Shown: piece by piece, positions 35,422-50,400 of the stretch
How the letters are laid out: every line of letters starts with the position of its first letter
How positions within the stretch are numbered: the stretch's first letter is position 1
Source: Gyrodactylus bullatarudis
Lineage: Eukaryota; Platyhelminthes; Monogenea; Gyrodactylidea; Gyrodactylidae
Length of the DNA stretch: 64,000 nucleotides
Direction: 5' to 3'
NCBI GenBank assembly: GCA_012064415.1
Contig: SSNU01000071.1
Location: 216,070 to 280,069, forward strand
Position numbers and translations under genes: made by a program
Notes under the pieces: model-generated
Seen by the model: the letters and a program-made list of their open reading frames with translations, nothing else
Database searches by the model: none
Told to the model about the DNA's origin: nothing

Positions 35422-38400
35422 ATGTCTGTTCAAGAAGATTCTGTCGCTCACTATATCACGAAAGACTCAAGTGAATCCATTAACGAGGTAGATTCAATAA
35501 ATTCTGGATCAAAATTCCACGATGATAATTTGAATGAACATCATGAAGAGATAAATATCGAAGAAAAGCCTTTAAAAGGACTGTCCGGGAAATCATCAAA
35601 GCATGTATTCTTGAGATTTAGAAACATAAGATATTCAGTATTCCAGGGAAGAGCTCGAGGTAATTGAAATTCTTTCTTAAATTGTCTACTTTTAGAAGAT
35701 AAATTGATTCTGAAGAATCTCTCTGGCTATTTTCGTCCTGGAAATTTAAATGTAATGATGGGGCCTTCTGGGGCTGGAAAGTCATCTTTATTGAATATTC
35801 TCACTGGATTTGTTTCTAATGGGGTTTCTGGGGATATACTCATTAATGGTCGTAAAAGGGAGATGAGAGAATTTCGCAAACTTTCCTGTTACATTATGCA
35901 GGTTGATCATTTACTGCCGCATTTAACTGTTAATGAATCTCTCATGTTTGCTGCCCATTTGAAAATTAATGAATGTGTTTCAGACAAGAACAAGCAGAAA
36001 ATTGTGAATGAAATCATGAACGTACTCAGTCTTAGTGGAGCTCGAAACACTCGGGCAAGTGATTTATCTGGTGGGCAAAGAAAAAGACTTTCCATAGCCC
36101 TGGAACTCGTGAATAATCCTCCAATTATGTTTTTTGATGAGCCAACCAGTGGTCTAGATAGTGCTTCTTGTTTTCAGTGCATAACTTTGCTTCAAACGTT
36201 GGCTAGGGAAGGCAGGACAATTGTTTGTACTATCCATCAGCCCAGTGCTAAAGTCTTTGAAATGATTGATCATGTAGGTTTCATGTGTTAATTTTGTCCC
36301 ACGATTAGCTTTATTTCCTTGCCGAGGGACGGTGCATTTATCAGGGGCCACCACAGTTGTTAGTTGCCTATTTGAAAACCCAAAACCTCATTTGTCCTAC
36401 ATATCATAATCCTTCAGACTATTGTAAGTGAACTTTAATTTTTTAGCAGCAATTTAATTATTACAATGAAATAATAATTATAATAATTAGTCATGGAAGT
36501 TGCTTGTAACGAACACGGACAGAATATTGATAGACTTGCAGAAAATGTCTTGACAAAACGAATCGATCAGATCTTACATGAACTATGCAATGAAAACAAA
36601 AACATTGAGGTTAATAGGACATCGGCTACTAGCCAGCAAAACTTTCTCTCCACAATTAATGAATTGGCCAAAATTAAGGCTGAATTTATCCCAGAGGAAG
36701 AAAGTTTACAGGTACAAAACTCTCCCAGCCTCTTGGAGAATGAATCTCAACTCTTTGTAAACAAGCAATACTCAAGTGAATCTAATATTTCCCAAAATCC
36801 AGTGAGTAAATATGCACAATCTATTATGATTTTCATTCAAAACAATATAAAGCTAGTTGACATGAAGATGAGAGTTTCCTATTTTTACAAAAAACTCAAT
36901 ATTTTTATCCAGAAAGTCAGGAAAAAATTTATTTTTTGGATTCCACTATGAAATGTGATGATTAGTTTTGAAAACAAAAAAAATTCAGAAAAAAATTTAA
37001 TCTGACCAAAATTGAGCCGTTTTTTGAATTTCGAAAATGTTTCAAATTTCCACGTTTTCAACTTTCAAATCCAAAATTTTTATCGATTTCAAAAATTTGA
37101 AGCAGTTAAATATAGATATTTAGCATCAAAATTAGACGAAGATTTCGAATTTGGCCGTAGAATTTGAGAGAAAATTACTCTTTCCGAGAAAAATTTTAAT
37201 CTCTATATTTTGGATAATTTTCCCTCGTGATAATCGAAAAATTCAAATGGTTCGATTTCCCACCGTAATGACGAATTTCTGAAAATTCCTGCCGGCGAAT
37301 TCGAAATCTTCGTCTAATTTTGATGCTAAATATCTATATTTAACTGCTTCAAATTTTTGAAATCGATAAAAATTTTGGATTTGAAAGTTGAAAAAGTGGA
37401 AATTTGAAACATTTCCGAAATTCAAAAAACGGCTCAATTTTGGTCAGATTAAATTTTTTTCTGAAATTTTTTTTTGTTTTCAAAACTAATCAGCACATTT
37501 CATAGTGGAATTCAAAAAATAAATTTTTTCCTGACTTTCTGGATAAAAATATTGAGTTTTTTGTAAAAATAGGAAACTCTCATCTTCATGTCAATTAGGT
37601 TTATATGCATATAAAATCCCATGTTCTCTATGTAGCTTAAAAAATACTATGACTACTTGAATACTTTGGTAAGTTTTCTTCTCAGCCATCTAATCGCCTG
37701 AAAATAATTCAAATCTTGTATACTTGATAAAAAATGATTACTTTTTTGTTCACCATCTTTTTATCTCATCAAAAAATCCTATCACATTATACAAAGTGTC
37801 AAAATCATCACATGTATTTATTAAGTAAACCTTGTTAATAGAATGTTAGAAGAGGAATTATAGCTTGAATTAAAAATTGAAGAAATAATCTGATAATTTT
37901 AATACCTTTATATCCTATACAATGTAGTCGATAATAGTACATTAGCTTAGACATTAACTCATACACAATATTAGGTTAGAACTTATGCTTTATATTTTAA
38001 ATTCGCTCCAATTTTGTCAACTTTTTATTCGACAAAACATTTTTGATTCACAATAAAACGATTTATTTCTCAAATCTGCATGAATTAATTATTTGCTAAA
38101 CACTGCAGCACAGAGACATAATTCTACAGTTTTTGGATTTATCACAAAAGTTTAGCAATGGAATAGAAAAATATAGATATTTTATCGATTAGCTAAACTC
38201 TATATATAAAGAGACTAAGAAAGAAAGATAATAATTTTTGTCAATTTTCGCAATATTATCATTATTATTTAGACTCCTTGATATAATTGCGATAAAATGA
38301 AGTTGAAATTCGATATTAATTGCATTGCAAAAGAATGAATAATTATAACGATAATCTATCAATTTCTATAATATAATAAATAATCAGTAATGAAATTATT

Positions 38401-41400
38401 GCAGCCTCATTAAAAATCCTCGTTCCTTTTAAATTTGAGTCGAAAAGTCTAGCTTGCCAACCTGAAAGATTGTCATTTTTATTGTATACTTTCAATTTCA
38501 GTATGACATCAGCTATTTCAACTTTCCCAATACAATGAAAGGCATGGAATTAACATCGGAAGAAATTCAGGTGAGAATTTTAATGCATCTTTCTTTATTT
38601 AAAGTTCATTGATGGAAGGCCTAGTTTTCTTCTTTTATCATAGATCACACTTTTTACCAAACAGATTATTATTTAATTTATTAATTTTTATTTATATCCC
38701 ATCATTTTAGGACAAAGTAAGTTATCTCTGAATACAAAGTCTATACCTCTAAATATAAATGAAAACAATGGCTATTTATATAATATTTATTAACTAAAAT
38801 TTATAATTCACTAATTACTGCATCTGTCCTTCAACAAATCATGACAATTACCCAAAAATATCAATTATATAATAAATGTTGTCAAATTATAAAGGGATTC
38901 AAGTGGTGAAATAGGTTTAAATAATTCAAACTTCTCTTTAGTCCTCTGTGATAACGTAGTAAAAGTTTATCGGAGATTTCACAAAGAATACAAAAAATTT
39001 TTTATGATTCATAGCTTTAGTTCTATTGGAAAAGTAAGATTTTTAGGATTTTATGAGTATAGGACCAAGAAAGAAGCACTCAAGTCAATCATTTTTGATT
39101 CTTGTGACACTTGAAGATATATTTCTAAAAGAATATCGAGATACTAATAAATTCACAGTGGAACTTTTGATTTAAAAACACTTGATTCACGACCTATTAC
39201 CATCCCTGTATGAATAAAAATCAAAGATTTTAACAAATTTTTTTATTGATTTGAAAGCCATTATAGTCAGGAAACTTTTAGGTAACCCAATATTCTTGAC
39301 AGGTCTTTGATAATCGAAATTTCAATTATTTTTTAGACTTTTAACTTTATATCGATTAGTTTTTGATAATTATACAGTCCCTTGAAATTTAGGGAAAAAA
39401 ATTTGATTATAAGAAATTTATAACATTTCCGATGATTATTTGTATCAGAATGAGTCATTTCTTGCATGTGAGAATGGCTATTGGTTTTTACTCGGTTGCT
39501 TTTACTTATTTTACTGCAAAATTTTGAATATCTCACGAGCATGAGGCTATCAACCTGTTCCTTAATGTGTTCCTAATGCTTGGAATCGAAAATTTTCTTT
39601 TCAGAATTTGTTCCTTTTGGTTTTCAAGTTTGACCATCAGACTTTTGAGTCTACTATATGAGTCTTTTCAGACTTCGATTTCAACTAAAGCATGTAGGCT
39701 CAAAAATTAACTTTAATACAAACTGAAGAATTCAGTTGAACTCTATTCTTGTGGTAAAAACCAAATTCTCTTTGATTTCGGAGCACTTTACACGATACTG
39801 ATCATACCTTTCTCACAGCCTGTGTTTATTTTTTGGTATTGGCTTTTAATCTATAATGAATTTAAGAAATTAATCAATTTTATTAAAACTCATCATTCCT
39901 ACTTCCGATCAATTTATCTATATTTTATTTGACCGATAATATTGTCGAACTTAATCAAAAATATTTCTACTCTTTGGGTTCTGGACTCATAGGGGAAGCT
40001 TAGATAAGACATATCGCTAGATCTCTTCAGACTCTACTCCGGTGATGATATAAATGCTATCACAATGTGAAATTTTTTGTGCACTTCTATCGGTTAAGCT
40101 CATTGTAATATCCTGGGTAGAGTCTGAAGAGACCTGGTGAAATATAACATTAATCACTATAATAATATACGTTTGTTTTCTCTAACCTTCCCCATGACTT
40201 TAGAACCCAAAAATGGTAAAAACCTTTTTAGAGAGTCTAGTCTTTTTAAAATAAATCTATGGGCTGCTAACCAAATTGTCTATCTGTTTTAACCAACATT
40301 TTTATTTATTTATCAAGATACGAGTAAGGAAGAAATAGTTTATACTCCCCTGTATAGCTACTTGTTTTATTTACTTGCGAAGGATTTAACCTGAGAAATC
40401 CAGATTTCTCTTACAACCCGCTTATTTTCATAACGCAAGATACCCCCGCCCATCATCAGCTATGAGTTGACATAAGGATGAGAATTTATTATTTTTACAA
40501 AAAAACTAAATGCAGTATTTCCCAAATGAAAATTTTTGTTATTCGAAAATAAATTTTCTTTCGCAATAAATTCAAATTCTTTGTCTCATGATAATGCCAA
40601 ATTTCAGTACATGATGATTTGAATTTTTGAAAATAAATTCAAATAACAAAGTTATTTTATCTTTGTTATTAAGATTATTAGAGAAAAAATATTTAATGTT
40701 TTAGAGAGAGCAGGAATTACCCTTTCGAATTATGTGAACACTTTTGTTCTGGGTAGTAATGGTTTTAAGAAAAAATTCTCCAAAAAAGTGTGGAATCTGA
40801 TTGGCTCTCCAATAAAGCAGCATTCTGGTTTCACACGATTGGTATAAATAAATAGCGAGAAAGGGCAGAAAGGTTAAGTCGACTCGTTATGTGTTTAAAC
40901 GACCGTATTAAAATAACTTCAAATCGATAAAAATTCTTGAGCTCAAACGTTGAAATTTGGTGCAATTTTGAAATTCAAAAATTGACCTTCATCCTATTTG
41001 AATGTTTTATGGGCTTCTTGGTTTCAAGACCAAATTTTGACTATCCGGAGAAAATTATCGAGTTTTTTTTAGTGAAAAAATAACAAATTCTCATCTTCAT
41101 GTCAACTAGCTTCATGAAAAAGTATAAAATCGGTTGATTGCTAATTAGTAGGGCGACCAAAATGCCTTTTTTGCCTTTTTTGAGAGTGAGTCTAAAATAC
41201 TTTGAAAATATTAAAAATTCAGTCCTTTTATTTCTAAACCTATTAATAAGAGAAATAAGTTTGCCTTTTTTGCCTATTTCGAGGAGGCTTGCCTTTTTTT
41301 TGCCTTTTTTAAAAAGGATTGCTTTTTCATTTTTTTCAAGGATTGTGCAAATTTTTTATCCCTTGTTTATCTTGATCTTAGTTAAATTTTCATTTTCTGA

Positions 41401-44400
41401 ATCTAATTTTAGGGGGGACTCGGTAAACAGCCAATAGAAATGGCTTATCCAACTCAACATCTCATTCTCATTCTATTCACTTGAAAGGCTTGAAGAATTG
41501 ATTAATTTTTTTAAATCACTACTTGTGAGAGATATTCGATTATATGAATATACCTTTTTTGCTTTACTATGTTGTTAAAGCTACTTTTTGGATTTTTAAT
41601 GAGATCTCCTTTAAGTCCGCTTTCAGCAGATATCTTCTTGGGATGCTTCTCGAGAAACATTCGATTTTATGAATTTGCCTTTTTTTGCCTTTTTCAGAAT
41701 TAAAAATTGCCTTTTTTCATCATGAAGTATGCCTTTTTCTGGTCGCCCTACTAATTAGTAATTACACAGTCTAGCAAAATAAAACTTTTTTCCCGTATAC
41801 TCTATAAAATTTTGAATGAATTTTTTCAATCTTATTAAAGGGAAAATTCACCGCCTTTGATTAGTGAAAAGACGTTATCCCCAATTTTCAGCTATTATCA
41901 CACATGTCAATGTAAGAGAAATGTTCTGCGCCAGTTCTAACAACTTCAAAAAAGATTTGAGAATTACTATCGAGCATAGCTTCTAAACCAGAAGAGGTAC
42001 CTAAAATGTTTGGGTAGATGAGTTATAGAGAAAGTTTTGCAGATCATTTCTGTCTTTTTAGAATTGTAATGCGAGATATAATAAACTTTTCGGAGCAAAA
42101 ATAGACATCAAATTCGAATATTTCTCGAAATCTACACGCTAGAAAATTTTCAGAATCTTTTGATTTCTATCTGATGGACATACTGTTACAATCTCAATAA
42201 ATTTAAAGTATTTTGCTAGATTGTGTGTTATTCTTAACCTCTTGCTATAAACTGGTCTCCAACTGCGATAGACACAAATAACGCTATTACTATATTTTAC
42301 CTTTAAGGAGCGAGTCGGCAATCATACGTTTGCAACGTCACCGTCAAAGCAATTCAGGATTCTAGTGAAACGGACCTTTATCAGCATGGTTCGAGATTCT
42401 GTGAGTTGATCAAAATCAAATCAGATGTCGTTATCTTCTTATCCTCTTATTCTTTTAGACCTTGACAAAGCTACGCTTCTTCTCATACCTCCTTACTGGT
42501 CTTTTAATTGGTCTTTTGTACTTTCGAATTGGAGATGAGGGTAGCCTCGTATTTAATAATGCTGCCTATCTCTTCTTTTGTATGCTTTTTGTCATGTTCA
42601 CAACCCTGATGCCAACTGTGATGACATGTGAGTATCATTCATGTTTATTTTACGTGTTTTTAAATGTTCAAGAAATTCAAGATTCAAAATATTTTACAAT
42701 TACCTCAATTAGGGTTAGACATTATTTTTAACTTTTTGAGTTTATGCTTTCATTTAGAAATGCATAATTTGAAGATGTCCCTATTTTTCAATGAATTTTA
42801 CTGCGAAAAATGATAAATTTAGATCTATTGGACAGGCTATGATCGTTTTGAATCAGATTGTCACGTCAAATTAATATTGTATATATTCTGAATACATTCT
42901 GAAAATATGCGGGAAATTTGGGAAAAAAAGAATGGGGTTTTTACATATCAGAACATTTATTTTTCGAAAAGAGCGATTACGGAGCATAAAGAATCTATTG
43001 GACGCATCAAATAAAATAGTGTTCGAGGAAAAAAATAGTTTTCTTCTTCTAATTTTAACTCTTTGTTTCATAAAGAAAGAGAATTTTATTTCTGAAAATA
43101 ATTTCAAATTCGTGCCAATAGTTTTTCAATGAATTCCACTATTAGACCTGGAAAATTAGGTGTTTTTAATTGACATGAGAAAACCGTGATTTATCGGCAC
43201 TTGATGTTTAGCTTGAAAATTAATATAAAGAGCTATTATTGACAAGATTCTCTCTATCAATATTTAAATTGATATCATTCCAAAATGATGCTGTATTGAT
43301 TCAAACATGAATGAATGAGAATCACATTCTCAATGTCTGGTAAATTTTTTTATTTGAACTAGAGAAGGCGAAAGGAAAAGCTTGTGATTCTTCAAGCAGT
43401 CAGAGAGAAAAAAAAACCAGATTAGCCTTAGGTTGCATTGAAACTAGGAGTTTTTCGCTCTTTTTTCAATCTGCATTCAGTTTGAATTTTTTTCCCGAAC
43501 AACGCAAGAGATTAATCGCTTTTCTTATAGAATTTAGTACCAATCTCCCAAAGGACTCGTTGAACAAAAAATTTCACCATGATGTTCATCTTCATGATAA
43601 GATTGAAGTTCAGAAGAAAGAAACTCAGGCATATTTCTCGAGAAAAATAACAAAATTCTGTGTATTTTCTGGTAGCAAATAGCGAATCTACGAATACAAA
43701 TAAACAATTTTATCTAAAATAATATCTGATAAAGTTGGTTGATATGAAGTTGAGAATCTATGATTTTTACAGAAATCTCGATATTTTCATCAAGAATTCG
43801 AATTAATTAAAGCTTTTCTGGAATCCTACCCATGCTACCCACTTTTACCATTTGAAGAAAAAAAATCTGAAGAAAAAAAAATTTTATAAAAGATATGGTC
43901 ATTTTTCAAATTCCCATTTTTTATTTTTTCGAACTTTGAGCTGAAAATTTTTGTTGATTTGAAAGTGGGAGAGGGATCAAAAATTGATTTTCAGAATCAA
44001 GATTAGACAAGAAAGCTGACTAGCACCGTCAAATTATCGACAGTTTCCCCATTGTCGAGCGATTTTGAATTATCGAAATTTCATTGATTTTCAAGTAGTG
44101 AAAATGATCAAAAAAACGAAATTCCGCTCCCAAACGATAATAAGGTTAAGCATAAGATCATATTCAGTTGAATTGATTTTTTTGTCTAATCTTGATCCTG
44201 AAAATAAATTTTTGATCACCCTCCCACTTTCAAATCAACAAAAAATTTCAAAGTTCGAGAAAATGGGATTTTGGTGTCAAATGCGAATTTGAAAAATGAC
44301 CATATTTTTTATAAAAATTATTTTTTTCAGATTTTTTTCTTCAAATAGTAAAAGTGGGCAGCATGAGTAGGATTCCAGAAAAGCTTTAACAAATTCGAAT

Positions 44401-47400
44401 TCTTGATGAAAATATGGAGATTTCTGTAAAAATCTTCTTATCAATTAGCTTTATATCGTGGAATTGTGTTTGCAAAATTTTTAAGTATTATTATTATAAC
44501 TACTTATTATTAATTAGTAATAAAATAACGTAGTAAAATATATTGAAAAATTGGCCGGCAATATGGAAAAATGGATTTCCAAATATGAATAACAATAATA
44601 AAGGGGATTCGTTTCGAGAAGTGCTCTGATTATATACTATTCCGAGAAGTCAACTGTAGTTGATAATCAAATTATGAGCCAACCTACAATTAGTGCAGCC
44701 TGGAAATAGGATCATCAAAAAATGAACACCTCCCCCTCTTTGGATTCCTTTTTATCCAATGGAAGAGCAGGAAAATTTGCAACGTAATAGTATCAAAGCC
44801 CGGAATTGAGTCTGAAGAAACTCGGCGAAATAAAAAGTTTATTACTTATTATTCGTTCGTTCTCCTATCTTCCTTATGAGTGTAGACTCCAGTAATTATG
44901 ATAATTAACTTATTTTCTTTGATCGCCCGTCCTTCTTTGAATAAAATATTTTCCCTCAAAGTTCAAAAGAATGAAATAATTTTTTCTTTCATCAATATGA
45001 TCCGCGTGGAATTTTTAATAATTAAAATCCCAAATTTTTTTTATATTGCAAAATTAGAAATAAATACATCAGTGTCACTGTTTTTAGCTTAAAAGAATTT
45101 GTTTCCTTCATAGTATCAGGTAATTACTAGAATTCCTATGTAAATATTTGAATCCACCAACAATTACGACTTGTAAATTCAAATTATTTTTAAGCAGAGT
45201 TTTTCATTTAAATCTTTATTGATTCAAAATTTTTTTTAACATTCAGACATTCTTTCTGTGAGAGTCAGCAAGCTTAGGCATTTCTACTTTTAAAAAATCA
45301 ATCAAGCCTTTTTTGTATATGATTTAATTTAAATTGCAAGTTTTCTTTGATACCCTTTGGTCGTAAACTAATTTATGTATTAAAAAACAGAAAAATTCTG
45401 CAAAATAATTAAAATAAGTATTTTAGTATTAGTATTTTATAGATAAATATCATGTAGACAAAGATTCTTTGTCTAGCGAGAAACTTTTAATGATTCATCA
45501 ACTCAAGATCCTCTTTCACTGGTCACGAACCCAAAATAATGCCTTTCTCTCTAATGTATTTAGTGTATTTTATACGACAATGCTCCTCATGAATATTTTC
45601 TTTTGGTTCTAAACTTTTGAGAACGGGTCAGAGAGAAGACTAGCGTATATTTTAGGGATTTTTAAAAATTCTGTGTCAAAATAAAGAAGATTAAATATAA
45701 CTGTAATTAAATACAAACTATGTTTTTGAATAAATGCTGATACAGACAAAAAAAGATTTTCTTCACACTTTATCAAATGAAAAAATAGTTTTTTGTCAAT
45801 TTATCAAGATTTTATACATATTTATTCTGAAAGAAGCATTTTCTGAATTATCGATTTTCTCTAGAAACTCAACCAACCTAAATTTATTCTTGTTATCTAT
45901 CAAATTAGGTAGTTATATAGAATCAATGATATTAAAATTCCCTTAGTGACCCATGAAGTGAGACAATTTCTCGAGTCACAACTTCCTAATTAAGAGGAAT
46001 ATTTAAGGATTAGAACTCATGTTGACTGATTGACGAAGGAATAGGAAACTTTTGTTACGAGGGAGATCTAACCTGACCAGTAGGCATAGTCGGCCAAATT
46101 TAGCTAAGTGAGCCCGGGGTAATTTCTAATAATCCCGAACACAATATGCTTTCTTATTATTTTTCGACTTCTGGAAGCGTTCTGAAAATCTTCGAGTCTA
46201 TAATTTTTAAACGTTTTTTATATAAATACTGATTGAAAAGAAGTATTCCCTTCTGATATATATCTGCTAAAATTAATCCTGTTATTTAGCTTCTTTATTA
46301 TTGATATCATTTAAATCTTAGTTGTTTGTTTCAACTGACATCTTTATTCAAAAAAACAACGAGTATCTCTGAAATCAATACTGATTTGATGAAACCCAAT
46401 AATTCAGTGACCAGTCGGTTTTCTGTTTATGACCTTTCGGGGAATACTTGGGATTCAAATGAGTTCATTGAAGAGAATTGAAATTCGACTTCTTCATGAA
46501 AAAGTTCATCCCCCACGATAAAAACTCAGACCAATGAATTGGTTTAAGAATTATTACCTAATAATATTCGAGCTCCTATAAACCTTAGCGCTACGGGTTC
46601 AATGGGTTCAGAAATTTAATTAAAAGTACTAGGGTTTCTAAGAAATTTGATTTCGTATGAGAACAAAATCTTGTTTTAATTTAGACCTAAAAATGATTTT
46701 ATCATGGATAAGAAGAAAAGACTTGTTTGACAATCAAATCAAGAAGATAAAAACAGTAAATCAAAATTGCAAAAAAAGTAGCAAAACTATTTGAGAAACT
46801 TGAACCAATACAATAGTACACTTTATATCATTTTATTCATGAATAAGGAAAACTAGCCCGAATTAAATTTTTTAGAAAGATGTCCGCCTTTTTCGAAAAA
46901 TATTTGGTCATGTAGAAAAATGTTGATGTGACGCTTGTACTCATGTCAGGTAAAAACAAATCAGATAGGATATTTAACTATTTCTTTGAAAAATATATTA
47001 CTCGTTGAGATCACATGAATCTAAAATTAATTCTGGTAGATGTGAAAATCAAATTATCGATTCAATTGTAGATATCAAAATTAGAATAATAAATGGAATT
47101 ACGAGAATTGACTAAAACTTCCTGTAATTTTGTTCAAATTATCTATTAAACGTTTTAGTGTTAATTCTGATTTACGAATTTGCAACCTTTAATATTTTTA
47201 TTTATTTTATCACTTTCGAGTAGTAAGAGTGAATCTTGGATCATCTTTTACATGCCATATTTGAATACGGAAAATTGAAAATTTTGATCTGGCCATTCTT
47301 TTTGTCCACCTTTTCGGGGGTGAGAACATGAACGAGCAAATAATAAGTGATAAAAGATTTATTTTACCAGGTCTCTTCAAATTTGATCCTGGCTTTGAAT

Positions 47401-50400
47401 TATATGCTTTAACAATGCGATAATTTTGATCAAGAGGTCGTGTACGACCTTTGGATTCGAAGATATTCATGATTTTCCTCGCAGGTGGGAGGAATGGCGT
47501 TTCTGTACTAATTTCACTCCATTCTCAAGGTTCCTCTAGGTAGAACTTGAGGTCTGGTTTTTTCTTCCAATGGTTTAAACTTTCTACTGTATTTCGCTTT
47601 AATTAATTATTTTCATTTATTCCAGTTCCCTTGGAAATGGATGTTTTTGTCAAGGAACACTTGAACTACTGGTATAGTCTAAAGGCTTACTACTTTGCAA
47701 GGACAGTTGCTGATATTCCATTCCAGGTGGGTCAACTAAGCTATCAAGTGTTAAAAATACAGAATTCAATTCAAATTTTATTTTTTAGATTCTTTTCCCA
47801 ATAATCTATGCAAGTCTGTCTTACTTCATGACAGGACAGCCGATTGAAGCAACCAGATTTTTCCTATTCCTTCTCATGTGCATAATGACATCATTTGTTG
47901 CACAGTCTATGGGTCTCGTGATTGGTGCAGCAACATCACTTGATGTATGTCTCAAATTTTGATTAAAATTCATCTTATTATTTTCCTGATAAGAGTAGGA
48001 TGAAATATTTATATTTTATTCCCAAACAACTCATTAGAGCTTTTATTCTTGCAGAATCTTGGACATCATAAGAACAGAAAGTCGTTACGAAAATTAGACT
48101 AGCCCTAATAAACACTAATGATGTCAAAAAAAAGATGTTTAGTAGAGAAAGCCCAACTCTTAATTTCATTTTGAAGTTAATCGAAATCAATGTTTCCGAG
48201 TTTGTTCTGACATACAAAATCTCGATGGAAAATGACAATTTTTGAACATCCGCCAATATCTTTTCAATGAAATTTACTACGAAAATTTAAAAAATTGAGA
48301 TTTTTTAGATAGTTTTTTGCAAAATTTCATACAAAAATAAGTTTAATAGTAGAAATTGAGTCTTTTTTCACATGTTGAGAGAAATTTCTGGGAAAATGGA
48401 ATTTTTGTATTTTAGAACGTGAAAAATTTAATTTTTGGTTTTGAAAATGTGTTTTTCTCGGTTAAAACGTGAACATTTGAGTAATACATTCGGTTAACCG
48501 GGGATCAAAGATTTCCTTTCCAAAGTCTACGGCAGAAACTTTGATTTGACCAATTCTTTTTTTTCTAGGTGGCAGTTTACCTCGGTCCAGTAACAGGAAT
48601 CCCAATTCTCTTATTTTCCGGATTCTTTGTCACTCTTGAGATTATTCCCAAATACCTGCAATGGCTTTCCTACATTTCTTATACAAGATACTCATTCAGA
48701 GGTTCACTATTGGTAAGTTACTCCTATTATAATCATGAAAACTAAATCAATCTGCATGTAGTAGTCGAATAAATAAATATAGGGATATCATCAAAAACTA
48801 AATAGGGAATCTATCAAAACCTACATATATATTTACATCATCTAATATCACTTCCTACATGAATAGTTATCACTTTTAAAATGGTGTGTTCCATAAATTA
48901 CATAATCTACAATGTAGATTTCATCATCTATATATTCCATGCTCTTAATTACAAGTACTACATATTAGATTTATCAAATTCAACTTGTTGATTGGTTGAA
49001 TCAGACTAAATATCCATCTCCAATCCTCCTATATTTTTCAGCTTTGTTGATTCAATATCTCACTACTAGCTCCTTTTAAAAATTAATTCTAAAATTAGCG
49101 GATATTTTTAATTTTTTCCAAAATTAGCGGACTTTAAAGGTGTTATTTGTGGTGTGATCAGTGTATTCAGCTTGGCAAAAACATTTGAACTTATACACAA
49201 CGAAAGATTCTGACAATGGATTCGGTCTATCTTTTGTTTTGTTTGAGAACAGCTTTTTTGCTTTAAAGATGAATTTTAATTCCAATTTTGGAAAGGTTTT
49301 GTCACACCATTGATTGATTCTTAACTTTGTATTGTTCGCCAATACATCGCCTTTAAATGGTAAAATCACTGTTATTTTATTATCAATTTCTTTATCTATT
49401 ACTCTTTGTTTTTCCTTTTTCAACACATTATCTATAAAGTCTTTGGGATAATTGCTACTAATAAAGAGTTCCTTCAGGAACTCTTTTTCTTCTAGGAGGC
49501 ATTCAGGAGAGACTATTTTTTCCAATCTGTTGAAAAGTGATATCATCAAACCCACTTTCGTTGCTTTTGGCGAAAAGGAGTAGAAATTTAATAATTTGCC
49601 AGTGAAGGTAGACTTTCTATGAATTTTTCTTTGTAAAGATCCATCATTTTGTCTGCATAATAGAACTTCCAAGTAGGGCATTTGATCATTATCCTCCATT
49701 TCCAAGGTAAACTTTATATTTGGATGCGCTTCATTAAACTTTGTTAATATCTCTGTCGAGTCTCTTTCATTATCAAGTATGATGAAGATATCATCCACAT
49801 ATCTTTTGTACAATTTTGTTTCTAAGATATCTCCAGATAAAAGACCTGATTCCAGTTTTCCCAAGGGGGAGCCCATTGCTACACCATCTGTTTGTACGTA
49901 TATTTTATTGTGAAACGAGAAGGCGACATCCTTACAACATAATAATAGAAGTCGCTCTAATAACAAGAGTGGAACTGGAAACCCTTCAATTTCTCTGGAA
50001 ACTTTAACGATGAACTCCATTGTCTCCATTAATGGGACGTTAGTAAATAAAGAAGACACATCCAACGATAACATTATTCCTTCCTTTACATTCACATCCT
50101 TCATTGTCTCTACGAACTCAAATGAATCTTTGAGAGAATACTTGCATACTTTACTTTTGATAGGATTGAGGATCTCAACCAACCATTTAGCTATATTACA
50201 AGTTGGAGACTGACTCATATCCAAGATGGGTCGAAACTGTAAATTCAATTCATCTTCGTCTGGTTTCAATTTGTGAACTTTTGGGAGTCCGTAAAGTTTA
50301 TTGAAAGTTGAAATTCTCAAAGTTCTTTATTCTCATTTCTTCAAACTTGTCTTGGTTGATTATTTGCTTAGATCTAAGGTTTTTTAATAAACCTAAACAC

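Noticed and set aside
36802..36951. Extension of ABCG exon 4 into the following sequence
   Set aside because: A strong donor GTGAGT at 36802, followed by a foldback element; the next in-phase exon (38502-38570) continues the protein.
41138..41437. 99-codon plus-strand frame
   Set aside because: It starts outside the hAT element and runs through its subterminal 'tgcctttttt' repeats; the Phe/Leu/Pro-rich product is repeat translation.
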